From contig JADKBU010000017.1 in the NCBI GenBank assembly GCA_016714935.1, positions 1-28,231 on the forward strand: 28,231 nucleotides of DNA, written 5' to 3'. Below are positions 9,253 through 18,559 of the stretch, in pieces. Under the pieces are notes generated by a model, which saw only the letters and a list, made by a program, of their open reading frames with translations, was not told where the DNA came from and did no database searches. The position numbers and the translations under genes are program-made. This stretch comes from Candidatus Accumulibacter propinquus (GTDB lineage Bacteria > Pseudomonadota > Gammaproteobacteria > Burkholderiales > Rhodocyclaceae). The stretch's first letter is position 1. Each line of letters opens with the position of its first letter.

Positions 9253-9400
9253 CGGCCACCCTCCCTGCGCCTGCCCGCGGGTGCGCCACCCAGGCAGGTC
9301 TTGAAGACCATCGCCGAACACCGACTAAACGTCATGCTGCTGCCCCTGTATCTGGAGAAGCCGATCATACACAGCGCGGCTGTCGGGCACCGGCAGTATT

Positions 9401-10600
9401 TCACGTTGCCCCGCCAAGGTGGCGGTCGATCACCGAGAGATGGGCGTCCCAACTGTAGCGCGCCAGAACCTGCTGGCGTGCGGCAATGCCGATGGCGGCA
9501 GAACGTGCCGGCTCGCGCAACAGGGCTTCGATCTGGCTGACGTACTCCGGCACGGTTCCTGCAGTCAGGAAATCGCGCTCGGGGACCGCGTCGATTGCCG
9601 TCGAACACTCACTGGAGGCGACGACCGGCAAGCCCATGGCCATCGCTTCCAGGACCTTGTTCTGGACGCCACGTGCCAGCCGCAGGGGCGCAACGACGAC
9701 CGCCGCATGCTGCAGGTAAGGACGAACGTCCGGGACGGTGCCGCTGACCACCACGTGCTCCCCGGCCAGCGCCTGCACCGCCGCTGTCGGACTGCGTCCG
9801 ACAATGTAGAAGCGCAGCTCCGGCCAGTTCTGACGCAGCCTGGGCAAGATGTCGGCGGCGAACCAGCTCACCGCGTCGATGTTCGGCCAGTAGTCCATGG
9901 CGCCGGTAAACACCACCGCCGTTTCGTCGACGCGGAAAGGTGAAGACAGCTCCTTCCGGGGTGAGAAGAAGTCGGCGTCCACTCCGTTGCACATGGCCTC
10001 GACTTTACCGGCGGACTCCGGCGCCAGACCCCGAAACAGGTCGGCCTCGCCCTGGGTGACAAAGAACGATCGTTCGGCCCGGATCGCGACCGCACGTTCG
10101 AAAGCGAGCAGGCGCCTGCCCTCGCGCCGGTACAACCAGGACATCGGCCAGCGGTGGTTGGCGGCATACTGGCCCCATTTCAGGGAATCGACGTCGACAA
10201 AGTCGACCAACTGACGTAGCCGCGGTGCGCGCTCGACGAAGCTCGCCATGACCGAGGAAAAAATCAGGGCGGCGTCGATCTGCTGTTCGCGCAGCGTGCG
10301 ATCGACCCAGTCCTGCAGCCCGGCATTGCGATAGTAGGGCAGCGTCAGCGGTTCGTTGCCGAGCAGGCCCCGGAGACTCAGCAGGCGCGCCAGATGCGGT
10401 TTGAGCCGGACCAGATGCAGGTCGACGCAGTACTCGCGTACCGCCTCGACATAGGCCTCGTCCTGCGGATCGTCGATGAACGTGCCGAGGAATACCCGGT
10501 GCCTGGCCGCCAGGTGCTTGAGCAGGTGATACGAGCGAACCTTGTCGCCCTTGTTCGGCGGGTAGGGAAGGCGATGTACCAGGTAGAGAAGATTGCTCAT
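9401..10600 (-). CDS. Sugar transferase, PEP-CTERM/EpsH1-system associated (TIGR03087-like)
   Basis: This is a 399-residue GT4-like sugar transferase. The N-terminus (HRLPYPPNKGDKVRSY) is the hallmark of the stp1 subfamily that occurs almost only in exosortase-A EPS loci. Further motifs are LVDFVDVDSLKWGQYA, MCNGVDADFF, VFTGAMDYWPNIDAV, RFYIVGRSPTAAV and the donor-site signature GVQNKVLEAMAMGLPVVAS. ATG at 10600 lies 16 bases after the stop of the amidotransferase gene, so the two are co-transcribed. No signal or membrane segment is seen. The sugar transferred is unknown. Confidence 0.93.
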   Translation of the reverse strand: MSNLLYLVHRLPYPPNKGDKVRSYHLLKHLAARHRVFLGTFIDDPQDEAYVEAVREYCVDLHLVRLKPHLARLLSLRGLLGNEPLTLPYYRNAGLQDWVDRTLREQQIDAALIFSSVMASFVERAPRLRQLVDFVDVDSLKWGQYAANHRWPMSWLYRREGRRLLAFERAVAIRAERSFFVTQGEADLFRGLAPESAGKVEAMCNGVDADFFSPRKELSSPFRVDETAVVFTGAMDYWPNIDAVSWFAADILPRLRQNWPELRFYIVGRSPTAAVQALAGEHVVVSGTVPDVRPYLQHAAVVVAPLRLARGVQNKVLEAMAMGLPVVASSECSTAIDAVPERDFLTAGTVPEYVSQIEALLREPARSAAIGIAARQQVLARYSWDAHLSVIDRHLGGAT

Positions 10601-10616
10601 CTGCGGCCACCCAGGG

Positions 10617-12550
10617 TCATTGCGCCGCTACGCCGGCGACCGCCGCCTGATCGGTCGGCGCATCGACGACGTTGCGCAGAAAGGCCTCGAACATCAGCAG
10701 CGTCCACAGCGCGGCGCTGTAGTCGCTGACGCCCGACTGGTGGGCATCGACGACGTGCCGCAGGTAATCCTCGTTGAACCAGCCGGTCGCCGCCAGGCGC
10801 GGGCCGAGCACCGCGTCGCGGACGCGCTCGCGCAGTGGGCCTCGGAACCAGCGCGCCAGGGGCACCGAGAATCCCATCTTCGGTCGATAGAGGATGTCCT
10901 GAGGCAGGCGCGGCTCCATCGCTTTCTTGAGCAGGAACTTGCCTTCCTGGCCACGGACCTTGAACGCGGATGGCAGCGTCGCCATCCATTCGAGCAACTC
11001 GTGGTCCATCAAGGGTTCGCGCACCTCCAGCGAGTGCGCCATGCTGGCACGGTCGACCTTGGTGTTGATGTCGCCGACCAGGTAGGTCTTGAGGTCGAGG
11101 TACTGGATCAGGGCCAGCGGATCGTCGGTTCCGACCGTCCGGCATGGTAGCGAAAGACGTCCTCGGCGCTGTAGCCGTCGATTTCTCGCCGGAAGCGATC
11201 GGTAAAAAGTTGTTTGCGCATCGGACCACGCAGGATCGATACGGAATGGAAATAGGCTTCGACCGAGGTGCGCGCCATGCCTTCAAACGTCGTTTTGGCG
11301 CGAAACATGCGCGGCGCCCAGTCCGCTTTCGGATAGCAGCGACCGAGCAGACCAAACAGCGGCCGACGCACGCTATGCGGCACGGCCGCGCGCAGGCGTT
11401 CTTCCATCAGGTGCAGGCGGTAGCGACGATAGCCGCCAAAGGTTTCATCGCCACCGTCACCCGACAGGGCAACCGTGACGTGCCGGCGCGCCAGTTGACA
11501 GACGCGGTAGGTGGGAATCGCCGAACTGTCGGCATAGGGTTCGTCGTACAGGCTGGCCAGCGTGTCGACCAGATCAAAGTCGTCGCTGGCGACCAGGTCA
11601 CAGTGATGGCGGGTGCGGTAACGGTCGGCAACCTTCTGGGCAAACTGCGCTTCGTTGAACGCAGGATCGTCAAAGGCAATCGAGCAGGTATTCACCGGAT
11701 CGTTCGAGAGACCGGCCATCAACGCCACGACCGCGCTGGAATCTACCCCTCCCGAGAGGAAGGCCCCCAGCGGCACCTCGGCGATCATGCGCAGGCGGAT
11801 CGACTCGCGCAGTTTCTCGTCGAGTTGCTCACAGGCCTCGTCTACCGAACACGCGGCATCGAGGGTAAAGCGCAGGTCCCAGTATTCCTTCGGCGCCGCC
11901 GCCGGCTGCCCACGCCGCAGGGTCAGGGTATGCGCCGGGGGCAGCTTGCGCGCCTGACGAAAGATGGTTCTCGGCTCGGCGACGTAACCAAGCGCAAAGT
12001 ACTCCTCGACCGCCAGGGGGTCGATCTCGCGGGCGAGGCCGCCATGTGCCAGCAACGATTTGAGTTCCGAGCCGAACAGGAAGGTGCCATCGGGCAACAG
12101 GGCATAGTAGAGCGGCTTGACCGCCAGCCGGTCGCGCGCGAGAAAGAGCGTCTCGCGGTTGCGGTCCCAGAGCGCAAAAGCGAACATGCCGCGAAAACGA
12201 CGGACGCAGTCCTCGCCCCAGGCTTCCCAGGCATGGACGATGACCTCGGTGTCGCTGCGCGTATGAAAGACATGCCCGAGCGCCAGCAACTCCGGAATGA
12301 GTTCCTGATAGTTGTAGATTTCCCCGTTGAACACCACGCAGACGCTCTGATCCTCGTTGTAGAGCGGCTGCTGGCCGGTCGACAGGTCGATGATCGAGAG
12401 CCGCCGATGGCCGAGGCCGAGGCCCGGTTCGACGTGCAGCCCGCCCTCATCCGGGCCACGATGATGCTGCGACTCGTTCATCCGTGTCAGCACGGCGCGA
12501 TCGATGTCGCGCCGGCCACGAGTATCAAAGATTCCGGTAATGCCGCACAT
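10617..12550 (-). CDS. Asparagine-synthase-like amidotransferase, exosortase-A associated (frameshifted)
   Basis: This is a class-II glutamine amidotransferase fused to an asparagine-synthetase B-type domain. It is the form found in exosortase-A loci (TIGR03108-like), thought to amidate a uronic acid or other carboxylated EPS sugar. The start MCGITGIF provides the N-terminal Cys2 nucleophile. RRLSIIDLSTGQQPLYN and FNGEIYNYQEL are the glutaminase motifs, and AFLSGGVDSSAVVAL (PP-loop) and ALSGDGGDETFGGYRRY mark the synthetase ATP site. The first frame ends at 11108 after GRSEPTIRWP. Homologous sequence (DDPLALIQYLDLKTYLVGD, then VDRASMAHSLEVREPLMD) continues in another frame from about 11130 to the stop at 10617. 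One missing base near 11130 explains this, and the joined protein (~645 residues) has normal family length. Confidence 0.87.
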
Positions 12551-12589
12551 AGTCTTGCTTCGCTTCCCTTCCTGGGTTGCCGCGTTCGC

Positions 12590-13777
12590 CTACGGATGGA
12601 TCAAGGTGCTGCGCCTTGCCCTGCCGGCTGCCGAACCCAACAACTGATCGTAGAGTCCCTGGTAGTGCTGCGTCATCGCTTCCAGGCTGAACCGCTGCTC
12701 GACCACGGCCCGTCCCGCACACCCGGCAGCGCGCGCACGCTTGGGGTCCAGCGCATAGCCGGCGATCTCCCTGGCCATCGCCTCGGCGTCGGCCGCCGCC
12801 ACGAGTTGGCCCGTACGACCCTGGTCAATCAACTCGCCATTGCCACCGACGGCGGTCGCAATCACCGGCAGGCCGCTGGCCATCGCCTCGAGGACGGTGT
12901 TCGATACCCCCTCGGCCAGCGATGGCAGTACGAAACAGTCCAGACCACGCAGGATCTCGGGAACGTCGTCACGTTGCCCCGGCAACCACGCCCGGTCGGC
13001 CAGTCCGGCTTGTTCGAGCATCGCCTGCGCCTGTGCCCGCAACGGTCCATCGCCGATGATCACCAGCCGCAGGTCACGCTGCAGCACAGGGAATAGCTCA
13101 AGAGCCCTGATGAAGGCCTTGACCAGAGTCGTCTGATCCTTGACCCCCTGCATGCGACCGACGGTACCCACCAGCCAGCAACGCGGATCCGAGAACGGAC
13201 AGCCAACAATCGGCTGACGAGTCCCGGCCGGATGAAAGCGCTGCGCATCGACACCGTTGTAAATCTGTGACACCCGGGCTGGATTCACTCCCACCCGGCA
13301 GGTGAGATAATCTTCGAGATCGCGCGACAGCGCTATGTATCTCGTCACGAATGGGCGATAAAAACGCCGCAGCCATTGGTACTTTCGGCTGGAACCATCG
13401 AGATCGCCGATATCGCGGCCATGTTCGCCGTGGATGCGCACCGGAACACCCGCCGCCCAGGCCGGCATGGCCACCTCCAGTGCCGCCAGATTGCGACTGT
13501 GCACGATCGCCGGCCGCAACTGCCGAAAAAGGCTGAACAGGCGGGGGTAAATCCGGATCGCGTGTCCGGGTGGTTTCTCCAGGGCGACGAAGCTGACATC
13601 GTCACGCACGATGCGGCGTCGGAAATCCGTAATTTCGGTCAGGGAAATCACCGCGTGGCGATAGGCGTCGGCCGGCATGTGATTGATCAGGTTGACGACG
13701 CCATTCTCCAGACCGCCGACGTCGAAACGAAAAACCACATGCGCGACCAGTGGGCGCGCGTCGTGCGCCAGGATCAT
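12590..13777 (-). CDS. Sugar transferase, PEP-CTERM/EpsH1-system associated (TIGR03088-like)
   Basis: This is a GT4 glycosyltransferase of 395 residues matching the stp2-type sugar transferase next to exosortase A. Characteristic segments are VVFRFDVGGLENGVVNLIN near the N-terminus, VHSRNLAALEVAMPAWAAG, RIHGEHGRDI, IYNGVDAQRFHPAG, VGTVGRMQGVKDQTTLVKAF, LVIIGDGPLRAQAQ and EGVSNTVLEAMASGLPVIA. ATG at 13777 overlaps the xrtA stop by four bases (ATGA), giving strong translational coupling with the exosortase. It is a cytoplasmic enzyme that builds the EPS repeat unit. Only the exact sugar is uncertain. Confidence 0.94.
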   Translation of the reverse strand: MILAHDARPLVAHVVFRFDVGGLENGVVNLINHMPADAYRHAVISLTEITDFRRRIVRDDVSFVALEKPPGHAIRIYPRLFSLFRQLRPAIVHSRNLAALEVAMPAWAAGVPVRIHGEHGRDIGDLDGSSRKYQWLRRFYRPFVTRYIALSRDLEDYLTCRVGVNPARVSQIYNGVDAQRFHPAGTRQPIVGCPFSDPRCWLVGTVGRMQGVKDQTTLVKAFIRALELFPVLQRDLRLVIIGDGPLRAQAQAMLEQAGLADRAWLPGQRDDVPEILRGLDCFVLPSLAEGVSNTVLEAMASGLPVIATAVGGNGELIDQGRTGQLVAAADAEAMAREIAGYALDPKRARAAGCAGRAVVEQRFSLEAMTQHYQGLYDQLLGSAAGRARRSTLIHP

Positions 13778-15327
13778 CGAGTGGCCAGCGTTTGCTGCAG
13801 TGCGCTGCTCACGGCCGGCCCGGCGGCGCGTGCAAAGTCGGCGAGCACGGCGTCGCCCTCACCGGCCTGGCCTTGCGGCGCGTAGAGAACGATCACTGCC
13901 GAGTCGTCGCCCTTGCCGGTCAACCGCGACAGCGCCGTATAGGCCTTGACCAGCGCATCACTGGAGGTCCACTGCCCATTCACCCAGTACCACTGCCAGA
14001 CCACCAGACGGATGCCGCCGGGCCCGCGCAACTGCGTCGTGCTCACCTGGATCGGCTGCTGGTTGAAGGAGATTTCGCGTGTGCCCCCGGCGACCTTGGC
14101 CCAGACCGGGTCATCGTTGGTCACCAGAACATTCATCGAACTGACCATCTTGTGCTGCTGGTCCTGGTTGCGGTAATAGGCGAGAAACAGCCCGGCCAGG
14201 TGACCCCCGTTTTCAAAGCTTGCCTGCGTGCTCGCCGCGTAGTCTCCGAAGCGCGGCCGCCATTCGTTCAACGCGGACGGCGTGGGCTGCCAGCCGTCGA
14301 TTGCCTCCAGCGACGCCATCCGGCTCAAAGACCCGCCCGTGGCGTGTGCCAATTGCCGTTCCGCGAATGGCCACAGAGACGCCACCAGCACGCTGGCGAC
14401 AGCAGCAACCCACACCGAGGCAGCGCCCGCCGTCACGGCGACCGTCGGCAATACCCTGGACGGCTGCGGCTGCGGCAGTTCATCCTCGCGCCAGCGCGCA
14501 CCAATCCAGAACATGGCCATGATCACGATACCGAAGAACACCCAGCCGTAGATCAGGTGGTCGACGCCGACGGCCAGCTTGTTGCCCGACAGGTGACCCA
14601 GCATCACGATCATGTACGCACGCCCCCAGTTGGCGACGATCGGTACGAGGATCGAGATGGCGACAAAAGTCAGGCGTCGCGCCAGCGAGTGATACGTCAG
14701 GTAGGCGAACAGCGTGCCCACCGTCACCGAAGCGATCAGATAGCGAACGCCGCTGCAGGCCTCGACCACCGACCAGCTCCCGGTGGGAATGATCAGGTGC
14801 TGCCCTTCGCTATACACCGGGATGCCGGTCAGGCGCAAACCGAGCACGGTGAAGTGCGCCGTCCACTCCATCAACTTCGGCTGCGTGAAATCACCAAAGG
14901 GTACGGCGAAAAGCAGGAAACACAGCGGAAAGGCAAGGCAGCGCGCGACCCGCCAGCCGAGCACCACCGGCACGATGAAAATCAGAATGAAGATCAGCGC
15001 AAACTGCGACAGCGCATTGACCGCCGCCACCTCGCCGACCAGCCAGGCGAAACCCGCGCCGGCCAACAGCACGAGCGCCCAGTAGCTGTGGGTGGGTGCC
15101 AGTAACGCCAGGCTGGCACGCTTCCGCCAGATCAGCCACAGCGTCAGCGGCGGCACGATGAGTCCATGCGCGTAGGTATCGGAGCGGACCCAGATACTCG
15201 CCATCGCCATCGCCGTCTCGCGAAAGAGCACCAGGACGAGCAGGAAGGCCAGAGCCAGGGCAGGCAAGGCGACTCGCCAGGCGGCAGCGCTGGCAGGGGA
15301 ACTCGGAATCGGCACGGCTTGGTTCAT
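13774..15327 (-). CDS. xrtA: Exosortase A with C-terminal EpsI domain
   Basis: Exosortase is the integral-membrane transpeptidase-like cysteine protease that recognises the C-terminal PEP-CTERM tripartite signal, cleaves after it and probably attaches the protein to a surface glycolipid or EPS. The protein (517 residues) has about eight hydrophobic helices in residues 1-275. The catalytic triad is visible: Cys191 in VVEACSGVRYL, Arg236 in ANWGRAYMIV and His257 in GVDHLIYGW. After a linker with PQPQPS and one more helix (about 296-318), residues ~320-517 form an EpsI domain (for example GWQPTPSALNEWRPRF, LRGPGGIRLVVWQWYWVNG). EpsI is often a separate protein, and here it is fused as in many XrtA proteins. 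The ATG at 15327 has only a weak ribosome site. It overlaps the next sugar transferase gene by four bases. The metalloprotease at 25862-26613 is a candidate substrate. Confidence 0.96.
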   Translation of the reverse strand: MNQAVPIPSSPASAAAWRVALPALALAFLLVLVLFRETAMAMASIWVRSDTYAHGLIVPPLTLWLIWRKRASLALLAPTHSYWALVLLAGAGFAWLVGEVAAVNALSQFALIFILIFIVPVVLGWRVARCLAFPLCFLLFAVPFGDFTQPKLMEWTAHFTVLGLRLTGIPVYSEGQHLIIPTGSWSVVEACSGVRYLIASVTVGTLFAYLTYHSLARRLTFVAISILVPIVANWGRAYMIVMLGHLSGNKLAVGVDHLIYGWVFFGIVIMAMFWIGARWREDELPQPQPSRVLPTVAVTAGAASVWVAAVASVLVASLWPFAERQLAHATGGSLSRMASLEAIDGWQPTPSALNEWRPRFGDYAASTQASFENGGHLAGLFLAYYRNQDQQHKMVSSMNVLVTNDDPVWAKVAGGTREISFNQQPIQVSTTQLRGPGGIRLVVWQWYWVNGQWTSSDALVKAYTALSRLTGKGDDSAVIVLYAPQGQAGEGDAVLADFARAAGPAVSSALQQTLATR

Positions 15328-15410
15328 GGAGTGGCTTTCTGCAAATTGCTGGCTTCGGAAGTCATCAGTTCCGCGTGATCACCGCCAAGGGAAACGAGCT
15401 TGCAGGCTGC

Positions 15411-16499
15411 TCAACCGAGGTTGCGCACAATGAACGGCCCGAGCCAGTTGGCCAGGCCGATCGGCATTCGCCGCCAGGTGTCGATCAGCAGACGGTACTT
15501 GGCATTGGACGGGTTGTTCTGCGGAATGGCATCACGGCGATAAAGGCAATACTCGTAGAACAGCGGCTGCGGCTCGAAGCCCCAGTTCTTCTTGAAGGCA
15601 TACGAGCCGGTGCCCTGCTTGCTGCGACCGTAGTCGAAGACCCGCAGCCCACGCTCGCAGGAGCGGCGCATCAACTCCCAGTACTTGAAATCGTTGGCCG
15701 CGAGTTCGCGCGCCGACAACTCGTCGCCGGCGTAATACGGCAGGACCTCGTCACGAAAGTAGAAACTCATGACCGTGCTCAGGGAACGCCCGGCGCCGTC
15801 CACTACCGTAAGCACCTCGCAATCGCTGCCGAACACCCGTTGCAGGGCGTCGAAATAACGCCGCGGCAATGCCGGTGTCCCGTGCCGATGGACGTTGTCT
15901 GCGTAGAGCGCGAAGAACCGGCCCGGATCCCGATCGATCTCGCTGGTCAAGCCATGCTTGATGCCCTTGCGCACCATCGCCCGCTGCTTGCGCGGGATGG
16001 CCAGCATGTTGGCTTCGACTTCCGGGGCAATCTCCTTGCGGAAACGCACGTAGAGATCCTGCAGCGGCCATTCGGGGTGGCGTTGCTGCGTGTTCCGCAG
16101 TTCCAGATGGGCAACGCCGAGGCGTTTGGCGATGACTTGCGCCTCCTGTTCCAGAGCCGCGGCCGCCGCCGGGCTGCTGGCGGCCACTCCGCCATAAACG
16201 GCAAAGGGAAGAGACACCAGCGTGTTCCCGAAGAGCAGGCTCTTGACTTGCGCCAGCGGCAGGACACCCTCGACGACACCCGCACGCTCGGCATAGAGAA
16301 AATGCGTACGATGCCCGAAGACCTCACGCATGATGCGCTGCCACCCGGACTTGTGGAAAAAGGTGGCTTCCTGGCAGGTTTCAACGAACGCGTCCCAGCG
16401 ATCGACGGCCCCCGGGTCGTCGGGATCCAGGCGGCGGACGCTGACCGGCACGGTCGCCGCAGCAGCAAGCCTGGCCACTTCCTCGCGGCTGCTGTTCAT
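15411..16499 (-). CDS. FemAB-family acyltransferase, XrtA/PEP-CTERM associated
   Basis: This is a GNAT-fold FemAB-like protein (362 residues) matching the TIGR03019-type group that co-occurs with exosortase A. FemAB relatives add aminoacyl groups; here an amino-acid or acyl decoration of EPS or its lipid carrier is inferred, not shown. Visible marks are WDAFVETCQEATFFHKSGWQ at the N-terminus, LPFAVYGGVAA, AIPRKQRAMVRKGIKHGL, DNVHRHGTPALPRRYFDAL, NDFKYWELMRRSCERG and the C-terminal GTGSYAFKKNWGFEPQPLFY, which is typical of the family. ATG at 16499 is chosen because it overlaps the upstream deacetylase stop by four bases (ATGA). The frame opens eight codons earlier but only within that gene. 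It is predicted cytoplasmic. Confidence 0.92.
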   Translation of the reverse strand: MNSSREEVARLAAAATVPVSVRRLDPDDPGAVDRWDAFVETCQEATFFHKSGWQRIMREVFGHRTHFLYAERAGVVEGVLPLAQVKSLLFGNTLVSLPFAVYGGVAASSPAAAAALEQEAQVIAKRLGVAHLELRNTQQRHPEWPLQDLYVRFRKEIAPEVEANMLAIPRKQRAMVRKGIKHGLTSEIDRDPGRFFALYADNVHRHGTPALPRRYFDALQRVFGSDCEVLTVVDGAGRSLSTVMSFYFRDEVLPYYAGDELSARELAANDFKYWELMRRSCERGLRVFDYGRSKQGTGSYAFKKNWGFEPQPLFYEYCLYRRDAIPQNNPSNAKYRLLIDTWRRMPIGLANWLGPFIVRNLG

Positions 16500-17362
16500 T
16501 GACCGACCCCTGCGGCAGGGCAACCGCCGCCGAGAAACACTTCGTCGACCCGCCCCCAGCGGAAGTCGGCGAGCAAGCGCCTGATCCGGCCTTCGGTATG
16601 CTGCAGGTTGACATAGTGGCGGAAACGCGTCCGGGCATTGATCCCGGCAACCCGCGGTTGCCCGGCGTCGATCTCCCAGGGATGGAAGTAGAAGATTGCC
16701 GCCTGCTGATCGCGGGTATTGACCTTTTGCAGCAGCCAGCGCGACAGCGCATAGGGCAACAGGCGAAAGTAGCCACCACCGCTGGCCGGCCAGTTGCGGT
16801 TGAAGAAACGCGCCGTGGTCACCGGCAGTTCGAGTAATCCGGGACGCACCTGGTGAGAAAAGCGTGGCGCATCCGGCATGCCGTAGTGGTCATGGCGAAT
16901 GGGATAGATGCTCGAACTGTAGCGATAACCGGCACGTTCGAGACAGTCGAAGGCCCACAGATTGCCTTCACCGATCGAGAAGCTTGGCGCCCGGTAGCCG
17001 ATCACCTGGTGACCCGAAATATCTTCCAGCAGCTTCTTGGCCGTACTCACGTCGGTGGAAAACTCCGTGGCATTCAGGTCACTGGCACGCTGATGGCCGT
17101 AGCCGTGGCTCGCCAGCTCGTGCCCTCCATCGACAATCCGACGCACCAGATGCGGGTAGCGTTCGGCGATCCAGCCGAGCGTGAAGAACGTCGCACGCGT
17201 GTGCATTTCTTCGAGCATCAGCAGAATACGCTCGACGTTCCGCTCGACCCGGCACTCGCAGGCGTCCCATCGATCGCGCGCGATGTACGGAGCGAACGCC
17301 GAAACCTGGAAGTAGTCTTCGACGTCGATCGTCAGGGCGTTGGTCAGCGGCTGGCCGGGCAT
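16496..17362 (-). CDS. Polysaccharide deacetylase, XrtA system (TIGR03006-like)
   Basis: This 288-residue NodB-fold deacetylase is close to the exosortase-A locus subfamily (PuuE-like). It starts with NALTIDVEDYFQVSAF, the hallmark N-terminus containing the first metal Asp pair. The metal-binding histidines are in HELASHGYGHQRA, the GYRAPSFSIG segment supplies the Arg of the catalytic core, and FYFHPWEID carries the C-terminal His. There is no signal peptide. It probably deacetylates the HexNAc-containing EPS or its precursor. ATG at 17362 lies 15 bases past the stop of the epimerase gene, and the stop overlaps the FemAB gene by four bases, so three genes are tightly coupled. Confidence 0.94.
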   Translation of the reverse strand: MPGQPLTNALTIDVEDYFQVSAFAPYIARDRWDACECRVERNVERILLMLEEMHTRATFFTLGWIAERYPHLVRRIVDGGHELASHGYGHQRASDLNATEFSTDVSTAKKLLEDISGHQVIGYRAPSFSIGEGNLWAFDCLERAGYRYSSSIYPIRHDHYGMPDAPRFSHQVRPGLLELPVTTARFFNRNWPASGGGYFRLLPYALSRWLLQKVNTRDQQAAIFYFHPWEIDAGQPRVAGINARTRFRHYVNLQHTEGRIRRLLADFRWGRVDEVFLGGGCPAAGVGQ

Positions 17363-17377
17363 TTTCGGAAACTCGTT

Positions 17378-18547
17378 CTAGCTGCCGCGCCGCGCGTGGC
17401 GCGCGAGCAACCACTGCGAGAGATCGGCGGCGATCCGCTCCGCCGCCCGCCCATCCCACAACTCGGGAACGCGCCCGGTCTTGCCGGTACCGGACAGGAT
17501 CTCGGCGACGCCCTTGCGGATCGCCTGTGGGTCGCAGCCGACCAGGGTATTGGTGCCTTGCTCGACGGTAATCGGACGTTCGGTATTCTCGCGAATGGTC
17601 AGGCAGGGCACGCCCAGTGCCGTGGTTTCTTCCTGCAGGCCGCCGGAATCGGAAAGCACCAGTTTCGCTCCGGCGAGCAAGCCGAGCATTTCCAGATAAC
17701 CCTGCGGCGGCAGCAGGACGATGCGCGGACTGGCCAGGAGCTCGCCAAGGCCGAAGCGGTCGATGTTGGCGCGCGTGCGGGGATGCAGGGCAAAGACCAG
17801 CGGCAGTTGCTCGGAAACCTCGCGCAACACGCTCAGCAAGGGCGCCAGTTGCTCGGCCCGGTCGACATTCGACGGGCGGTGCAGCGTCACCACGCCATAA
17901 CCCCGCGGATCGTCGAGAACCGCCGGATCGACACCGGCCATCTGCAGCGTCTTCGTCGGGGAATGGGCGAACTCGCGATTCGACAGCAGGGAATCGATCA
18001 TCACGTTGCCGACAAAACACACGCGTTCCTCGGCGATCCCTTCGCGCGCCAGGTTGGCCTGGGCGCTGCGCTCGGTGGTATACAGGCGGTCGGCGATCTG
18101 GTCGGTGAGGACGCGGTTGATCTCCTCCGGCATCGCCCGGTCGTAGCTGCGCAGGCCGGCTTCGACATGCACCACCGGCACTTCCTTCTTGGCGCTGACC
18201 AGCGTACAGGCCAGCGTCGAATTCACGTCGCCGACGACCAGCACGCAGGACGGCCGCTGTGCATCGACTACCGGCTCGAAACGCCGCATCACTTCCGCGG
18301 TCTGCACCGCGTGCGTTGCCGAACCCACCTCGAGATTGATGTCCGGATGCGGCAGACGCAAGTCCACGAACAGGCGATCGTTCATGTCCCGGTCGTAGTG
18401 CTGACCAGTATGCACGAGCAGCGTCGGCAATGCCGGATGGTGGGCGCTGAACGCGCGCAGTATCGGTGCCATTTTCATGAAATTGGGGCGCGCACCAACG
18501 ACACAGATCACCGGACCCAGATCAGCGGGCCATGACTCATTGACCAA
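17378..18547 (-). CDS. wecB: UDP-N-acetylglucosamine 2-epimerase (non-hydrolysing)
   Basis: This enzyme converts UDP-GlcNAc to UDP-ManNAc, supplying ManNAc or ManNAcA for the EPS. The protein (389 residues, usual family length) has all expected marks: VGARPNFMKMAPILRAF, LLVHTGQHYDRDMND, VVGDVNSTLACTL, VVHVEAGLRSYDRAMPEE with the conserved Glu/Arg, NRVLTDQIADRLY, GNVMIDSLL, TLHRPSNVD, FALHPRTRANI and SDSGGLQEETTALGVPCLT with RENTERPIT. The start is TTG at 18547, supported by GGGAAG five bases upstream and 12 bases after the ATPase stop. No ATG occurs in frame before the conserved N-terminal strand. A WecC-type dehydrogenase is not in the window, so whether ManNAcA is formed is unknown. Confidence 0.95.
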   Translation of the reverse strand: MVNESWPADLGPVICVVGARPNFMKMAPILRAFSAHHPALPTLLVHTGQHYDRDMNDRLFVDLRLPHPDINLEVGSATHAVQTAEVMRRFEPVVDAQRPSCVLVVGDVNSTLACTLVSAKKEVPVVHVEAGLRSYDRAMPEEINRVLTDQIADRLYTTERSAQANLAREGIAEERVCFVGNVMIDSLLSNREFAHSPTKTLQMAGVDPAVLDDPRGYGVVTLHRPSNVDRAEQLAPLLSVLREVSEQLPLVFALHPRTRANIDRFGLGELLASPRIVLLPPQGYLEMLGLLAGAKLVLSDSGGLQEETTALGVPCLTIRENTERPITVEQGTNTLVGCDPQAIRKGVAEILSGTGKTGRVPELWDGRAAERIAADLSQWLLARHARRGS

Positions 18548-18559
18548 GACGACTTCCCT

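Noticed and set aside
9253..9400. Possible internal promoter between two glycosyltransferase genes
   Set aside because: No convincing -35/-10 or -24/-12 pair was found; the gap is best seen as an ordinary intra-operon spacer.
11144..13096. A 650-codon plus-strand open frame
   Set aside because: It is the antisense shadow of the amidotransferase and sugar transferase genes, which have clear motifs; its product is Arg/Gln/His-rich with no domain. High GC makes long antisense frames common.
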